DNA of 64,000 nt from contig CM020513.1 of assembly GCA_009823395.1 (NCBI GenBank), positions 11,741,501 through 11,805,500 of the forward strand, in the 5' to 3' direction. A model generated the notes under the pieces. It saw only the letters and a list, made by a program, of their open reading frames with translations. It made no database searches and had not been told where the DNA came from. Numbering within the stretch: the stretch's first letter is position 1; every line of letters starts with the position of its first letter. The translations under genes and the position numbers were made by a program. Below, in pieces: positions 34,801 through 45,863 of this stretch. This DNA comes from Thamnaconus septentrionalis (lineage: Eukaryota > Chordata > Actinopteri > Tetraodontiformes > Monacanthidae).

Positions 34801-37800
34801 GAGTGCAACGTCTCACTTCCCTGCTCTTATGTAGGTGCAATTAGATAGTCCATCTTCTTCTGTGAATTGCCACTTTTGCAGTAAAAATGTCAGAAATCAC
34901 AGGCTGGCTCTGCGCGGTCTGTGTCTGTTCGGATGTATCACAGCCTCCATGTGAGGCAAACACTAACAATGATAATACATAAATCCAATATGGCATGTGG
35001 TGGACATGAATCAGGATGAGACTGACGTTGATCAAACCCCAATACCTCTCTGTGCATCACACAGCTCTGGTTTGTGCTGTATTAATAAAAGTTAACAATA
35101 GACGGCGAGAGGATTGAGAACAGCCCAGACGAGGCGGATGCTTGGTATTTACTGACATTTACGCTCCTCTCTTATGAACTAAAACTTGCTGTTCCCGGCT
35201 CTCAATACGGCTCGACATTCTCAACTTTTCAGGATCACTTGCGGCGCATTTTTTTCCTGCCGCCCATTTCAGTGAGCAACAGTTGCTTCGGCAATGTTGA
35301 TACGCTGTGCTGGAATGGATTTTCTAATATTTGCTCTGAGGGGGTTCTGGGACACCCTGTGGTCTCCTAAGCACTTTAGTGTTTCCACACCAGAGACAAG
35401 CCCCCATTGGCAAAAGCCACTATTGCGAGTGAGCTGATGGACGCTCGGTGTCGCCGCCAGCTGTTCCTCTTCTCAAGCAGCCGCCGCCGCCGCATCTCAG
35501 CGCCAAATCCACGGCAACGTGCTTGCAAGTGCGGCTCGGTTGGCCGGGATTGTAGACTTCCAGAGGGGACAACAAAAGATGTTGTGTTGCTTAAAAAAAC
35601 AAAAAACAAAACACACACACAACGGCTCCTTGCTGTCGTCTCTTGTTTGATTTAAGCCAGTCAGCCAGCCATTAATTAGTGTTTTGCATTTTTAAAGTTT
35701 TGCACCTCAGTATCCCGACCCCCATTAAAGTGCTTTTTGTAGGACAGCCGTCTTCTGTTGAATAGCTTACTGAAGCCTCGAGGGACTGACAGGACAGGTT
35801 AATGACTGAAGTCTCCCCATGCCTCAGGGCTACAAATAAAACACCAATTAACTTTCTGCATTTAGAAGTGAAATGGAGCAAAGACAGACTTGGAGAGAAG
35901 CAGCGTGCGTCTCTCTTCTCCACCGGCTCGGCCGTGACTCAAGGGCCGCTGATGTTGACGGAGTGGATTCTTTGGCTGAGCCGCCATTGAAGTCAACAAT
36001 ACAGGCGCAGGTGTGCCGTGCTCACAGAGTGCGCTCTGTCGTCTTCCTCCGGTTACAGTCCTTGTGGTTTTGGAAGGACTGGCAGGCAAAAACCTTGTTC
36101 TTGGATTGTAGAGATGCTTTCCAGAACCTGTTCCCCGTATTATCTATTTTCTGTATGTGTTATGCGAAGCCCCATTGGTGAAGCATTGCATGATTCATTT
36201 TTGTAAAACCTTTACAGATCTAAAAACCCCAAAACAAAACTGAAAATCAAGGCAAACAATAAAATCAGTCGTTAGATTTAACTGTGCAAATAAAATCCCT
36301 GGTTTTAGCTCCCGGCTAACACGGTCGCTTTGTTTAACCTTCCACATGACTGCATGAGGTAGTTTCAGAAGATAGAACAAACACCTGGCTGGGTGTGTGA
36401 TCACTAACCTGGAGAGTTGGCATTGGGTCCCCTTGTGATGTCACAGAAGGCTGGTTTGCAGAAGTGCTTGTTTTCACACATATTTTCTGTGAAGCAGAAC
36501 CAGCAGAAGAAGTAAAGGGTGAGTAAACTGTCAGCTTAGAGAGCTACAGTACATAGTTAGAGAAGAGAATGAACAGGGCACTGCAGTAGAGTGTAAGTGG
36601 GTTTGTGGGTGGCTACAGTAAAATCAAGTTGGACTTCAGAGTTCTTCAGACATTCTTAATAGAGTTTACACAAATGCGAGGGGTGTCCAAAAACTTATTT
36701 CCACAGCATGATTTGACATATTCATTTATTTGCGCTTCATTCCAACTGTTTCAGTCAAGGTTGTCTGACCTTCACCATGAGACTTTTTGAGGCTTTATTC
36801 TGTATGTTTGCTCTGAGAACAAAAGAAAAGCCCTTCTGTGAAGTGGTGAGCGTGACTCAGCCCTTTGTCATCTGTCTTTGATTGACGTCACACACGCACA
36901 GACTGGGCCCGGTCCCAAAAGAGAAATCAATATTGAACTTGAATATGCTTGAACTTGGGTGGAAAGTCGTTTTTTGTTGGTTTTTGTTTTCCCAGTTTCA
37001 GACACCAGTGTCGCAGGCATTGTCCTCAGAGCACCTATGAGGACTCGGGCCGGGGTTTGTGTCTGGCCTGTCCAACGCCTTGCACGGACTGCCGGAGTGA
37101 CACACGCTGCCTCGCCTGCCAGCCGGGATACTTCCTCAATGGTACCAGCAGCCGTTATTGCGATTTGTATGCGTATGTGGCGTAGTACCAGCATGTACAA
37201 AGATCAGATGATTCTTTCATCCCTATGCTACTGCTGATTGCACTGTTTGCGTTTAATGCACCCCTGAGCGACCGTGTCGAAGGGAACCAATCATTCTTAT
37301 TTTCAAAAAATAATGAGGGCACTCTGAGCCCTCATTTGGTTTGCAAATCATGTCCATGTCAGCAATTCTGTAACACGAGATATGCAAAACTGTTTTCGTG
37401 CAAAACCAGGAGGAGGACTGTTCAATATGAGCACCTTAGTATAAAAATATTCCTACAATAGCAGGAAGGAGAAGTAGTAGCAGAATATACCGGTGATTTT
37501 ATTTTGACACTTGCAAATAAGCAGCTGGCATGTGATTCAATGACTCGACGATACTGCAGCCAGGCGTCAAAGTGTCTGGATTTGGATTGGGTGCGAAAGA
37601 AAAGGAAATCTGTAGGATGTGTCAGTGGAGAATGATTTCAAATCTAGACTTTTAACAACAATGCAATCACTTCATGAAAAAACAAAAGGCGTCAAAGTAT
37701 TGTTGTGTTTTGCAATTTTAAGGCTAGACAGAGACAGAGAGTCTTGTGTTGCTGATCAAATTTGCTCATGTTTTTAAGTTTAGCTTCCATATGTGAAGTT

Positions 37801-40800
37801 CTGTCTTTTTTAGTGTTATGCATGAATTCATTTCACTAGGGTAACCAGGGCACATAATTTAATCATTGCACTTGGTCAAAAGTGATTGCTGATACATGTT
37901 GAGAAAGTGAAAAACAGTCTGTGTCCAAAAGCCAAATGTTCCACCCTGACGGGCAACAGTGTACATTGAAAAAAGAGAGAGTCAAGCAAAACAGATACTA
38001 TTTAATTGTTTCTGCTGAAGTTGGAGTTAATCTTGAAAATAAAGTGGCGTGTTGTCAACTCGTCCTCTGTCTCTCTGCCCTCTTAGGAAAAGCCTGTATT
38101 AAACAGTGTCCACCGCAGACCTTCAGTGATTCCAGCGGGTGGCGCTGTCAGCCTTGTCACAGCTCCTGCCAGACATGTCGAGGGCCTCGGTCTGCCGACT
38201 GTGACATCTGTCGTGGTGGGAACCCTCCACTACATGGGCAGTGTCCCATGGTGAACTGCCCACTGGGGCAGTACTACAACGGTAAGAGTTGTAAATGAAA
38301 GAATGAGCGAATGATCTAAAACTAACACTGTATAAATGCAAATACTATTTATATAAACACACAGTTTCGCTGAATTTCACAGAACAATTTTCTATGCAGC
38401 GACACTGAAATGTACATGTGAATCACATTAGCATCGCTGCTAGGCTGTCACAGTTGTTTGCAAACAGATGTTTATTGTGGACCAGCTGTGGACTGGCTGA
38501 GAAGAAAAATGAACTGATGCAACCCGGCTTTCTAAGCTGTCTGGACAGAGTAGCTCCTCGGAAGGTGTATGAACATCAGTTAGTATATAACTTATGGATT
38601 ATGCCATGTGACAGAAATGTATGGGCTTCCTGAAGGTCACAGTCTGCTCGTTAAAGACAGGCAAGTCTGGCAGGAGAAACAACGGCCATATGGAAGGCAT
38701 GGCTAAGTCTACAGCACATCATGGATTTTTATTACATTGCCTCAAACATCGTCAAGGACACAATGGAAAACTACACAAAACCAAATAAAATAGTTCACTG
38801 TACTGAGCTTTAGCGTGCTGTGTTCTTGAAAACTGTAAAGCATGTATGGATTCATTGTCCTTATTATACCAATAGCACGGCTCCCTCTAGAGGTGAAAGC
38901 AGGTAGAGCTTGAAACTCACCTGTTGACGTCAATGGCTTGTGCTGTCAAATTGGAATTTGTTTTACCAAATAAATTGCCAACTTGATCTGTTCTAAGGAA
39001 CGTATCCTCCGATGAACTATTCGTGTGCACTGGATCGACATCGATGATATGGGATGTTTGGGTCGTTGGTGTATATTGCCACAGGTGGATCCTGCGTCCA
39101 CACTGGGGAGGAAATTTATTTAGATGAGTGATCTGTGTGTGTATGTCATTTGTCATTCTAACTGCTAACAGTTTTACTTTACAAATGTCTTTGAACAGGG
39201 TGCGGATTGTCTGGTTTTAAAAATATATTTATAGTGCAATAAAAAGTCAACAATGTGTTTAAACATAATGAAGCGAACGTGGGGCCTGAGCCGGTGTTTT
39301 TTTTGGAGCGCTTGATTAGTGTGGATTGGCGACAGGTGTGCCTCAGCTGCAGCCTGGGCTGCAGAGACAAAAGGCAGGAGGAAATAACAAGAGCAAAACA
39401 CCATTGAACACAGGAAAAACCCAGGCCATCACACTTTTATCATATTTGATTCGTACAAATGAGAGACAAACATCTTTTGAGGCCACGATGCCTCTCTAGA
39501 CGTGTTCAATTCCTGTTACTTTCCATGTTAATTTCAGGTAAATACGCTGAATGTCAGTCATGCGACGCGTCCTGCAAGACCTGCTTTGGTCCACAAGCAC
39601 TGGATTGTTCCTCTTGCTTCAAAGGTTTCACATTTTCTTTCTGTTGACAAATTCAAAGCGTCCCGGCTCTCGGTGTCCGACGTTAAGACTTTCCTCCGCC
39701 GCAGGATATTTCCTGGACCAGGACGCTTCCTGTGTGGTGCAGTGTCCGGCTGGTTCCTATGGAAACCCTGCTACCTACCTGTGTGAGGAATGTTCGCCCA
39801 ACTGTGAATCCTGCAGGGGGAACAGCAATAACTGCATCAGCTGCTCCAAAAGTGGCATTAAACTGTACCTCCACCAGGGGCGCTGCTGGTCCAATTGCCC
39901 AGAGTAAGATATCGTCCTATCTAAATTATGAATTTTTTGACCGGTCACCTCCGCAGACGCACCATGACTGAATTTTATCGGATTGTGGTTTGAACCAACG
40001 TGTTTCACTCTCAGCGGTTTCTACGAGACGCCTGAGGGCTCGTGTGACGCCTGCGACAGCTCCTGCCTGACGTGCGACGGCGTCAAGTCCCAGTGCCTCT
40101 CCTGTGCCGACGGCCACTACCTGGAGAGCGGGATGTGCAGGCTCAATTGCTCCCTGCGGACTTTCCCCGCCGCCGACGGCACCTGCAGACGCTGCTCCCC
40201 GCACTGCGACGTGTGCTCGGACGAGAAGACGTGTTTCAGTGAGTTCTGCGGCTGCCGAAGGAAGGTCCCAAACTCTGATGTTTGTTTAAGCACGACGGCC
40301 GCTCTCTTTTAGAGTGCAGTTTCCTGTACCTGATGCATAATGGGGCGTGCAAGGCCAGCTGTACTGCAGGCTACTATGAGGACATGGAGGAGGGCCGCTG
40401 CGGCCAGTGCCACCCCACCTGCGGCAGCTGTTCAGGGCCCCTGGCGGACGACTGTGAGACCTGCTCAACATTTAGCCCCAAACTCTATAAAGGCAGCTGC
40501 TCTAAAGAATGCCCCACTGTGACTTACTACGCAACTGAAGCTCTGGAATGCCAAGGTAAGTTCTCTTGTTATTAATCTGGAGAGCAGCTGGGCAGAAAAA
40601 AAGGTGGAAATAATATTAAGTACGGGGGTGCTATTGTAGCAATATTATTTGCAAATACGTATCACAATCTGTGAGGGTAATCAAATGTGCCTTTTTTCTG
40701 TAAATTTGCAAGTCAAAACAAATCTGCAAATGTGTGAAAAGTCTGTGAATGCACACACAAGTCTGTAAGTGAACATCTGTTAGTTGTAGCCACATATATA

Positions 40801-43800
40801 AGGCCCTTTTTCAATGTCCTGCTAAACCTCATGCCTTGATTAAAGGAGACTAAAGGAAGTTTGTGGAGGCTGGAATGAAACCCTGCCTGGTTGTGTTGTC
40901 AGTAACCTTGGAGAGCTGTGTGCGCCCGCTGTCATTTCATGGATATTCTCAATGATAAACCAGACCAAGACATTGAATTAATTTGGCCTAATATGACACA
41001 TTTAAATGGCAAATGCACAATTTATTTCAAATAATGAAAAATTATCATAGCTTCTCATTTAAAATGTGAACTGATGCCATGATGGCAAAAACCAAGCACA
41101 CAAATTCAAAAGCTGCAGATTTATAAATCTAGAGCATATTCCAACAGGTGAAAAAACATATGTTGAATTGAAACAGTTTGCATTATGAGTTACAGCCTGT
41201 ATGATGTTGTGAGTTTACATTAAATAGTATTTGTGTTGACTGTTGGCAAGAAAAAAAAAAAAAAACTCTAAATTAGTTTATCTGCTTGCCCTGGATGGTT
41301 GTCAAAGGGAATGATCCAGTTTTGACCTGGATGCAACAGAGCACGTGCAGAAGGGAAGATGTGGGTTGTGGTTGATTGATTGATAGATTGATTCTTAATC
41401 CAGCATATGTATGCACAAGTTCGTCTTTCCCCACCAGTGAACACGGCTGCATGGTTCCACTGAACTCTGGTTGAAATTGTCACAAATTGACAGCATCTAG
41501 GCGTCACAGTCAAAGCCTCCATGACGAACGCTGTGCTCGTGCCCCCCCTCCCGCCTGTGCAGAGTGCCACCAGACCTGCGTGCGCTGCTCCGGCCCAGAG
41601 GCGAACCAGTGCACCCAGTGCGAGAGGGGCCTCGTGCTGGACCCCAACACGCTGCTGTGCGGCGTGACGGGCGACACGGGCTGCCCGCCGAGGACCTACC
41701 TCCACGACGACCGCTTCACCTGCATGGGCTGCCACAGGCACTGCTACTCCTGCGAGGGCCCAGGCAGCGATGAGTGCCAGGCCTGCGCCACCCCCACCTT
41801 CCTCCACAGTGAGCACGTTCTCTGTCTCTCTCTCTCTCTCTCTCTCTGCTCTTCTGCATTTACTGCGTTGTTTCTGCATTCAGCAGTCTCGACAGACGGT
41901 GGTGGCTTTAAGATAAGATTTATGATTGGCTTTAAAATCTATTGTTTAAAAGCATTTGAAAAATATTCTTTTCAATTTAACATTTAGCTTGATGTGATCA
42001 TAGATCTTTACAGTTTGTTTTTTTTTAGCTACTTTGGATACTAAGGAACAAATGGAAACTACGTTTTGTTGAACTTCTTCTTTCTTTTTTGCTTGAGCCG
42101 TACACAACATTCTCCAAATGTGATCTCAAAATTATGCAAAATTACACATTGACGAATGACTTCATCACTGTGTAGGAATTCTAAGTATAACCAATGATTG
42201 TGGCTGTGTTTCTCTTCAGACATGACCTGTGTGAGCGAGTGCCCGGCCGGCACGTACGGCGCACGGCAAGTGGCCGACGGAACAGAGCTGGGATACTGTT
42301 TGCCTTGTGACCGCGCCTGTTCCTCCTGCACCGGAGCATCGCGCCAAGACTGTCTCACGTGCTCTCCGGGATACCTGCGTCTGCTTGAGCTCTGCGTTAC
42401 ACACTGTCCCACAGGGTACAAAGCTGCCAGCTGTCTGTTTACTTTGCCATTGTTAAAAAAAACCTCAGTAATGAACTATGAAGTCCTCTACACACACTTA
42501 AGCACACACAGCACCATGTGTGGTAATATATTTATTTGTCTGCCTTGTGTCGCTTTAGTCATTTGCAAATTATTGTTGTCTGAATGTTACAATAGCGGCT
42601 CTAACGTCTCTCTGTCTTTGTGTTTGTAGGTATTACAGAGACGGCTCCCGCTGTGAGAAATGCGACCCATCGTGCGAGCTGTGCACAGGACCTGGCCCTT
42701 CTTCTTGCCGGGTCTGTTCACCTCCGCTCCTGGAGCTGCAGGGCACCAAACTCTGTGTGGAACGCTGCCCCCAACGCTTCTATGAAGCCAACGACATCTG
42801 CGTGCAGTGCCACATCAGCTGTCAGACCTGCACAGGTACGAATCAAGGGAGCCTTGGCGCACCGGTGGTCCAAGAGTTCAAGGAGGGACTGAAGATTGTT
42901 TATCTTGCAGGCACCTCACCGCAGGACTGTTTGACCTGTGACAGGGGCAGCACTCTAAAGGACAAAGTCTGCTATCCGCGCTGTGAGGAAGGGCTGTACT
43001 TTTCACTGGAGGTCCGTTATCTCATTTAGAACAAAGGCCAACTTATAAAGCTGGTTTGGAAACAAAGTGTCAAGCAGGTAGTGTTGTCAGGTGGTTGGGT
43101 GATGATCGGAATCGCTTTCTGTCAGCACTCTGCCTTTGCTTGGAAACGTTCCGGATAAAGGAAGTAAAAAGGCTCAATAAAAGTCCTTCAGTCAATAAGA
43201 CCTATCTGTGCTAACAGCTGATGAATTTACAGTTTATGTACACACTGTCAGTGACCCCTTTACTGTGTGTAGGAAACCTGTGAGCCCTGTGACCGCTCCT
43301 GCAGACACTGTACAGGCCTGAGACCAGACCAGTGCCTCACTTGTCACCAAGACTTTGCGCTTCATGCGGTGGAGAACAGATGTGCCCGCTGCTGTCAGGA
43401 AGGAGGAAACGGCACAGATTGCTGTGTTTGCGACAGCCGCTCAGGTAGAGAAACCTTAAATTGAATAAAGTTTTAAGAAATGACTGGATGTAAGGCCCAA
43501 CTAAGACCTCCTCTGTCTTCCTACTAGATTTGTGTGTCGAAATCCCCGACTCCAAATCCGGGGAGGATCAGGAGAGTGGTGTGAATATGTCGTCACAAGC
43601 TTTGAAACACACTTCGGCGGCCCTGCCCGTCGCTCTCCTGCTCGCCCTGGCCCTGGCCCTGGCCGTGTTCGCCTTAGTTAAGGCCCGTGGCAGGAAAAGG
43701 TTTTGCTGGAGCCAGCACTACGAGAGACTGAGCGGCAGTGCCAGCAGCAACATGCCACACGGCGTACCGGAGCCGGACAGCGGAGACGAGGTGGACGTGG

Positions 43801-43910
43801 TGTACACTAGCAGGGGCGGAACGGTGTATCGACGCTACAGTTTCATCCACGAGCCGGACAGAGATGCAGACCAGGGCACCAATGAGGCTACATGTCTCAA
43901 TCATTCTTAG
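31641..43910 (+). CDS. Protease-less PCSK5-like type I membrane protein with 16 furin-like cysteine-rich repeats
   Basis: Sixteen coding exons: 31641-31821, 33578-33781, 33890-33958, 34101-34143, 36996-37141, 38087-38281, 39538-39624, 39705-39903, 40015-40238, 40313-40555, 41563-41808, 42220-42415, 42630-42835, 42911-43011, 43273-43444, 43528-43910; 2895 nt, 964 residues. All junctions are GT-AG and in frame; donors GTACCA (37142) and GTCCGT (43012) are weak. Residues 1-19 form a signal peptide. Sixteen CxxC-xxx-CxxC furin-like units follow to about 830, then a CC-rich cap (RCARCCQ...DCCVCD), a membrane helix at about 868-888 and a 76-residue acidic tail. The tail DEVDVVYTSRGGTVYRRY resembles the end of membrane-type PCSK5 (IVYMGQDGTVYRK, from memory). 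No subtilisin or P domain precedes it. Possible NxS/T sites include NMT and NGT. Function unknown; a surface or Golgi ligand-binding or trafficking role is inference. Confidence 0.88.
31822..33577 (+). other. PCSK5-like intron 1
   Basis: A 1.76-kb intron beginning with a short (AAT)n/(GAT)n run (31834-31863) and ending in a long CTTCC-rich pyrimidine tract (about 33530-33570). No further exon seen; phase 1 to phase 1 joins cleanly. Confidence 0.8.
34144..36995 (+). other. PCSK5-like intron 4
   Basis: The largest intron (2.85 kb). It contains a member of the dispersed CTGGCTGGGTGTGT...TTGTGATGTCACA repeat at about 36381-36460. No cysteine-rich exon was found inside. Confidence 0.8.
37142..38086 (+). 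other. PCSK5-like intron 5
   Basis: A 945-bp intron with the weak donor GTACCA. If this donor were skipped, translation would stop 15 codons later at 37183-37185, giving a short soluble protein of about 229 residues. No other feature seen. Confidence 0.75.
38282..39537 (+). other. PCSK5-like intron 6
   Basis: A 1.26-kb intron; I see nothing else in it. Confidence 0.8.
40556..41562 (+). other. PCSK5-like intron 10
   Basis: A 1-kb AT-rich intron with a fragment of the dispersed repeat (TGCCTGGTTGTGTTGTCAGT) at about 40886. No exon found. Confidence 0.8.
41809..42219 (+). other. PCSK5-like intron 11
   Basis: A 411-bp intron with a (TC)n run at 41819-41848 close to the donor. Confidence 0.85.
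43528..43910 (+). other. PCSK5-like gene last coding exon: membrane helix and cytoplasmic tail
   Basis: It encodes residues 838-964: a short stalk, the helix AALPVALLLALALALAVFAL, basic stop-transfer KARGRKR, then a tail with acidic patches (EPDSGDEVD, HEPDRDAD) and tyrosines in HYERL, VVYTS, TVYRRYSF. Acidic clusters in the tail of membrane PCSK5 govern TGN/endosome sorting, so similar sorting is plausible. TAG stop at 43908-43910. Confidence 0.85.
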
Positions 43911-44293
43911 AGGGAGTGAGAGTAAAAAAGCCACCACCTACAGTTTGCATAAACTGAGGACTTTGTTGTAGCCACATTATATCCTGTCAGACATAAAGGA
44001 TCAAAATACTTTGATGTTTAGACGAGAGTGTGGTAGCATTCTGGATTTTGCCGCTTTTGAGTCTTTCTACAAAGTGCCTATATTTGTTTAATGCCTTCTC
44101 TCAGTGGAGAGACTGGTGGGTAAAAAGCAAATTGAAAACGTGTCCCGTTTTTTCTTAGAGATGTTTGCAAAGCAGTGAAATGACATGTGAAATGAGTGAA
44201 ATGTATATATGTGAAATTTACATTGCTTGCTGTGAAAACAAAGTTTAAAACAAGCCTTTCTGATCATTTTCTTTCCTGAAAGATTATCCACAC

Positions 44294-44525
44294 ATACACA
44301 ATCCATCCGTCTCCTATCACCACTTATCCTGTGCCCAGCGTACTCTGTCAAGGGCTGCGGGAGTCCATAGCAGCAAACTGTAGCCGAGTGCAGGGATCAG
44401 AGAGAACCTATGTGGTCACAAAAAACATGTCACTCCACACAGAAATGCCCTCAGTTTGGGAATCGAACCGACAACCTCCTTGCGGTGAGGCAACAGTGCT
44501 GATCGCTGTGCCTCCCCAAAGTCAT
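44294..44525. mobile_element. LINE L2-like or derived SINE fragment
   Basis: It starts like fish L2-type 3' ends (ATCCATCCGTCTCCTATCAC), continues with CATGTCACTCCACACAGAAA, and contains GGGAATCGAACCGACAACCT followed by GTGAGGCAACAGTGCTGATC, phrases shared by a very common fish repeat. Truncated and diverged. Confidence 0.6.
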
Positions 44526-44883
44526 ATGTAGTGTAGTTACATTGACATTTTGAAATTACTCATGCAATCACTTCAAATATTTAATGCCACTTGTCCTTGA
44601 AGGTGTAGCACAGCTAGCTGTTGGTATAAAAGCAAACATTTGTATGTTTCTACTTACTTTTTACTTAAGAAAATAACTGCTTTGTTTGCATTCAGCAACA
44701 AGCATTCGCATTTACAAAAGGAGTGGTTCACTTGTCTGGTTGGTTTATGGTTAATATTCTTTTAATCTTTGCGTCAACATAAGTTAACCCATGAATATTG
44801 TCTTTATAACTGAAGGTGCTGACGACAATTGGGAAATGCCTGTATTCTCAGGGCTGTCCCCTCAATGCCAATATAAACTTGAT

Positions 44884-44889
44884 AATAAA
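44884..44889 (+). other. Candidate polyadenylation signal of the PCSK5-like gene
   Basis: AATAAA 974 bp past the stop codon; it is the first clear hexamer I see on this strand. Weak evidence. Confidence 0.3.
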
Positions 44890-45020
44890 ATAAGAATTCA
44901 AAATTGGATATGAGAAAGAAATCTGATGATGAAACTGATTTTAAAAAAAATTGTCTGTGGCAGTAATTTTGAAAAATGACTTGCAACAACCATTGTGAAA
45001 AAAAGAAAACTGACCTTGTT

Positions 45021-45535
45021 CATTTTTGCAACCATGATCTTGGTTAAAATTTTTGAAATGAAGAAATGAAGTATTGAATTTTTAAATTTTGTAAACTAAA
45101 CTTTAGTTCCGCAAACTTCAGGTGTGGTCTGCACAAACAGGTGTGTGTGTGTGTGACAGCGTTCATAAAACGGGTTACTAAATTCTTAATACCTAACTAG
45201 GGTAGGTGGCAAAACGCTTTCTCAATGGAATTTTTTCTGGTAAAACCTTGGATTAAAAGAACCCTCTTTCATTTTTGGAACCATGATCTTGGTTAAAGTT
45301 TATGAAATGAAGTATTGAATTTTTAAAATTTTGTGAAACAAACTTTAAACTTTTGCAGTGTTAACTTTCCCAACACCGCAAACTTCAGCTGTGGTCTGCA
45401 AAAACTGATGTGTGTGTGTGAGACAATAACGTTCATAAAATGGGTTACTAAATTCTTAATACCCAACTAGGGCAGGTGGCAAAACGCTTTCTCAATGGAA
45501 TTTGTTCCGGTAAAATCTTGGATTAAAAGAACCCT
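45021..45535. repeat. Tandem duplication, two copies of about 250-265 bp
   Basis: Copy 1 (45021-45269) and copy 2 (45270-45535) share long near-identical blocks, for example AACCATGATCTTGGTTAAA, GGGTTACTAAATTCTTAATA, and GGCAAAACGCTTTCTCAATG followed by ACCTTGGATTAAAAGAACCC (ATCTTGG in copy 2). Copy 2 has an extra segment of about 25 bases before CCGCAAACTTCAG, and both contain a short GT run. Confidence 0.95.
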
Positions 45536-45863
45536 AGAAGACACAAAAATAATGTTACTTTATTCAAAGTGGTTGTCACTTTTGGACACCAGTTTCTCAA
45601 ATTAATTTTGTGTATCATCCTTCTGTTATATTTTATAGTTATATATTTTCCATTGCAAACCAACAGTTTTCTAAATTGAAAGAAAATGGAAATAGAAAGT
45701 CAATAAATAAGTGAGCGCTGTTGGCACAGCTGGTTCCAATCATTGTATGATGGACGGCATCGATGGGAGGCTGAGAATGTTGGCACACCTTCGCAGTTCA
45801 GGTTGACGTCCAAATCCGACCTCCCACGGAGTGCCAGTTGGACAAGTTCGTCGAGAGAAGGCA

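Larger units (their letters stand above)
43911..45863 (+). other. 3' UTR of the PCSK5-like gene and spacer to GCNT3
   Basis: After the TAG stop come a LINE/SINE fragment (44294-44525), a candidate polyadenylation signal AATAAA at 44884-44889, a tandem duplication (45021-45535), then the GCNT3 5' flank. Transcript ends are not determinable. Confidence 0.6.

Noticed and set aside
44450..44520. A tRNA-like B-box phrase (reverse complement of GGGAATCGAACC).
   Set aside because: There is no cloverleaf around it, and its neighbours match a common fish LINE/SINE, so it is a repeat fragment and not a tRNA gene.
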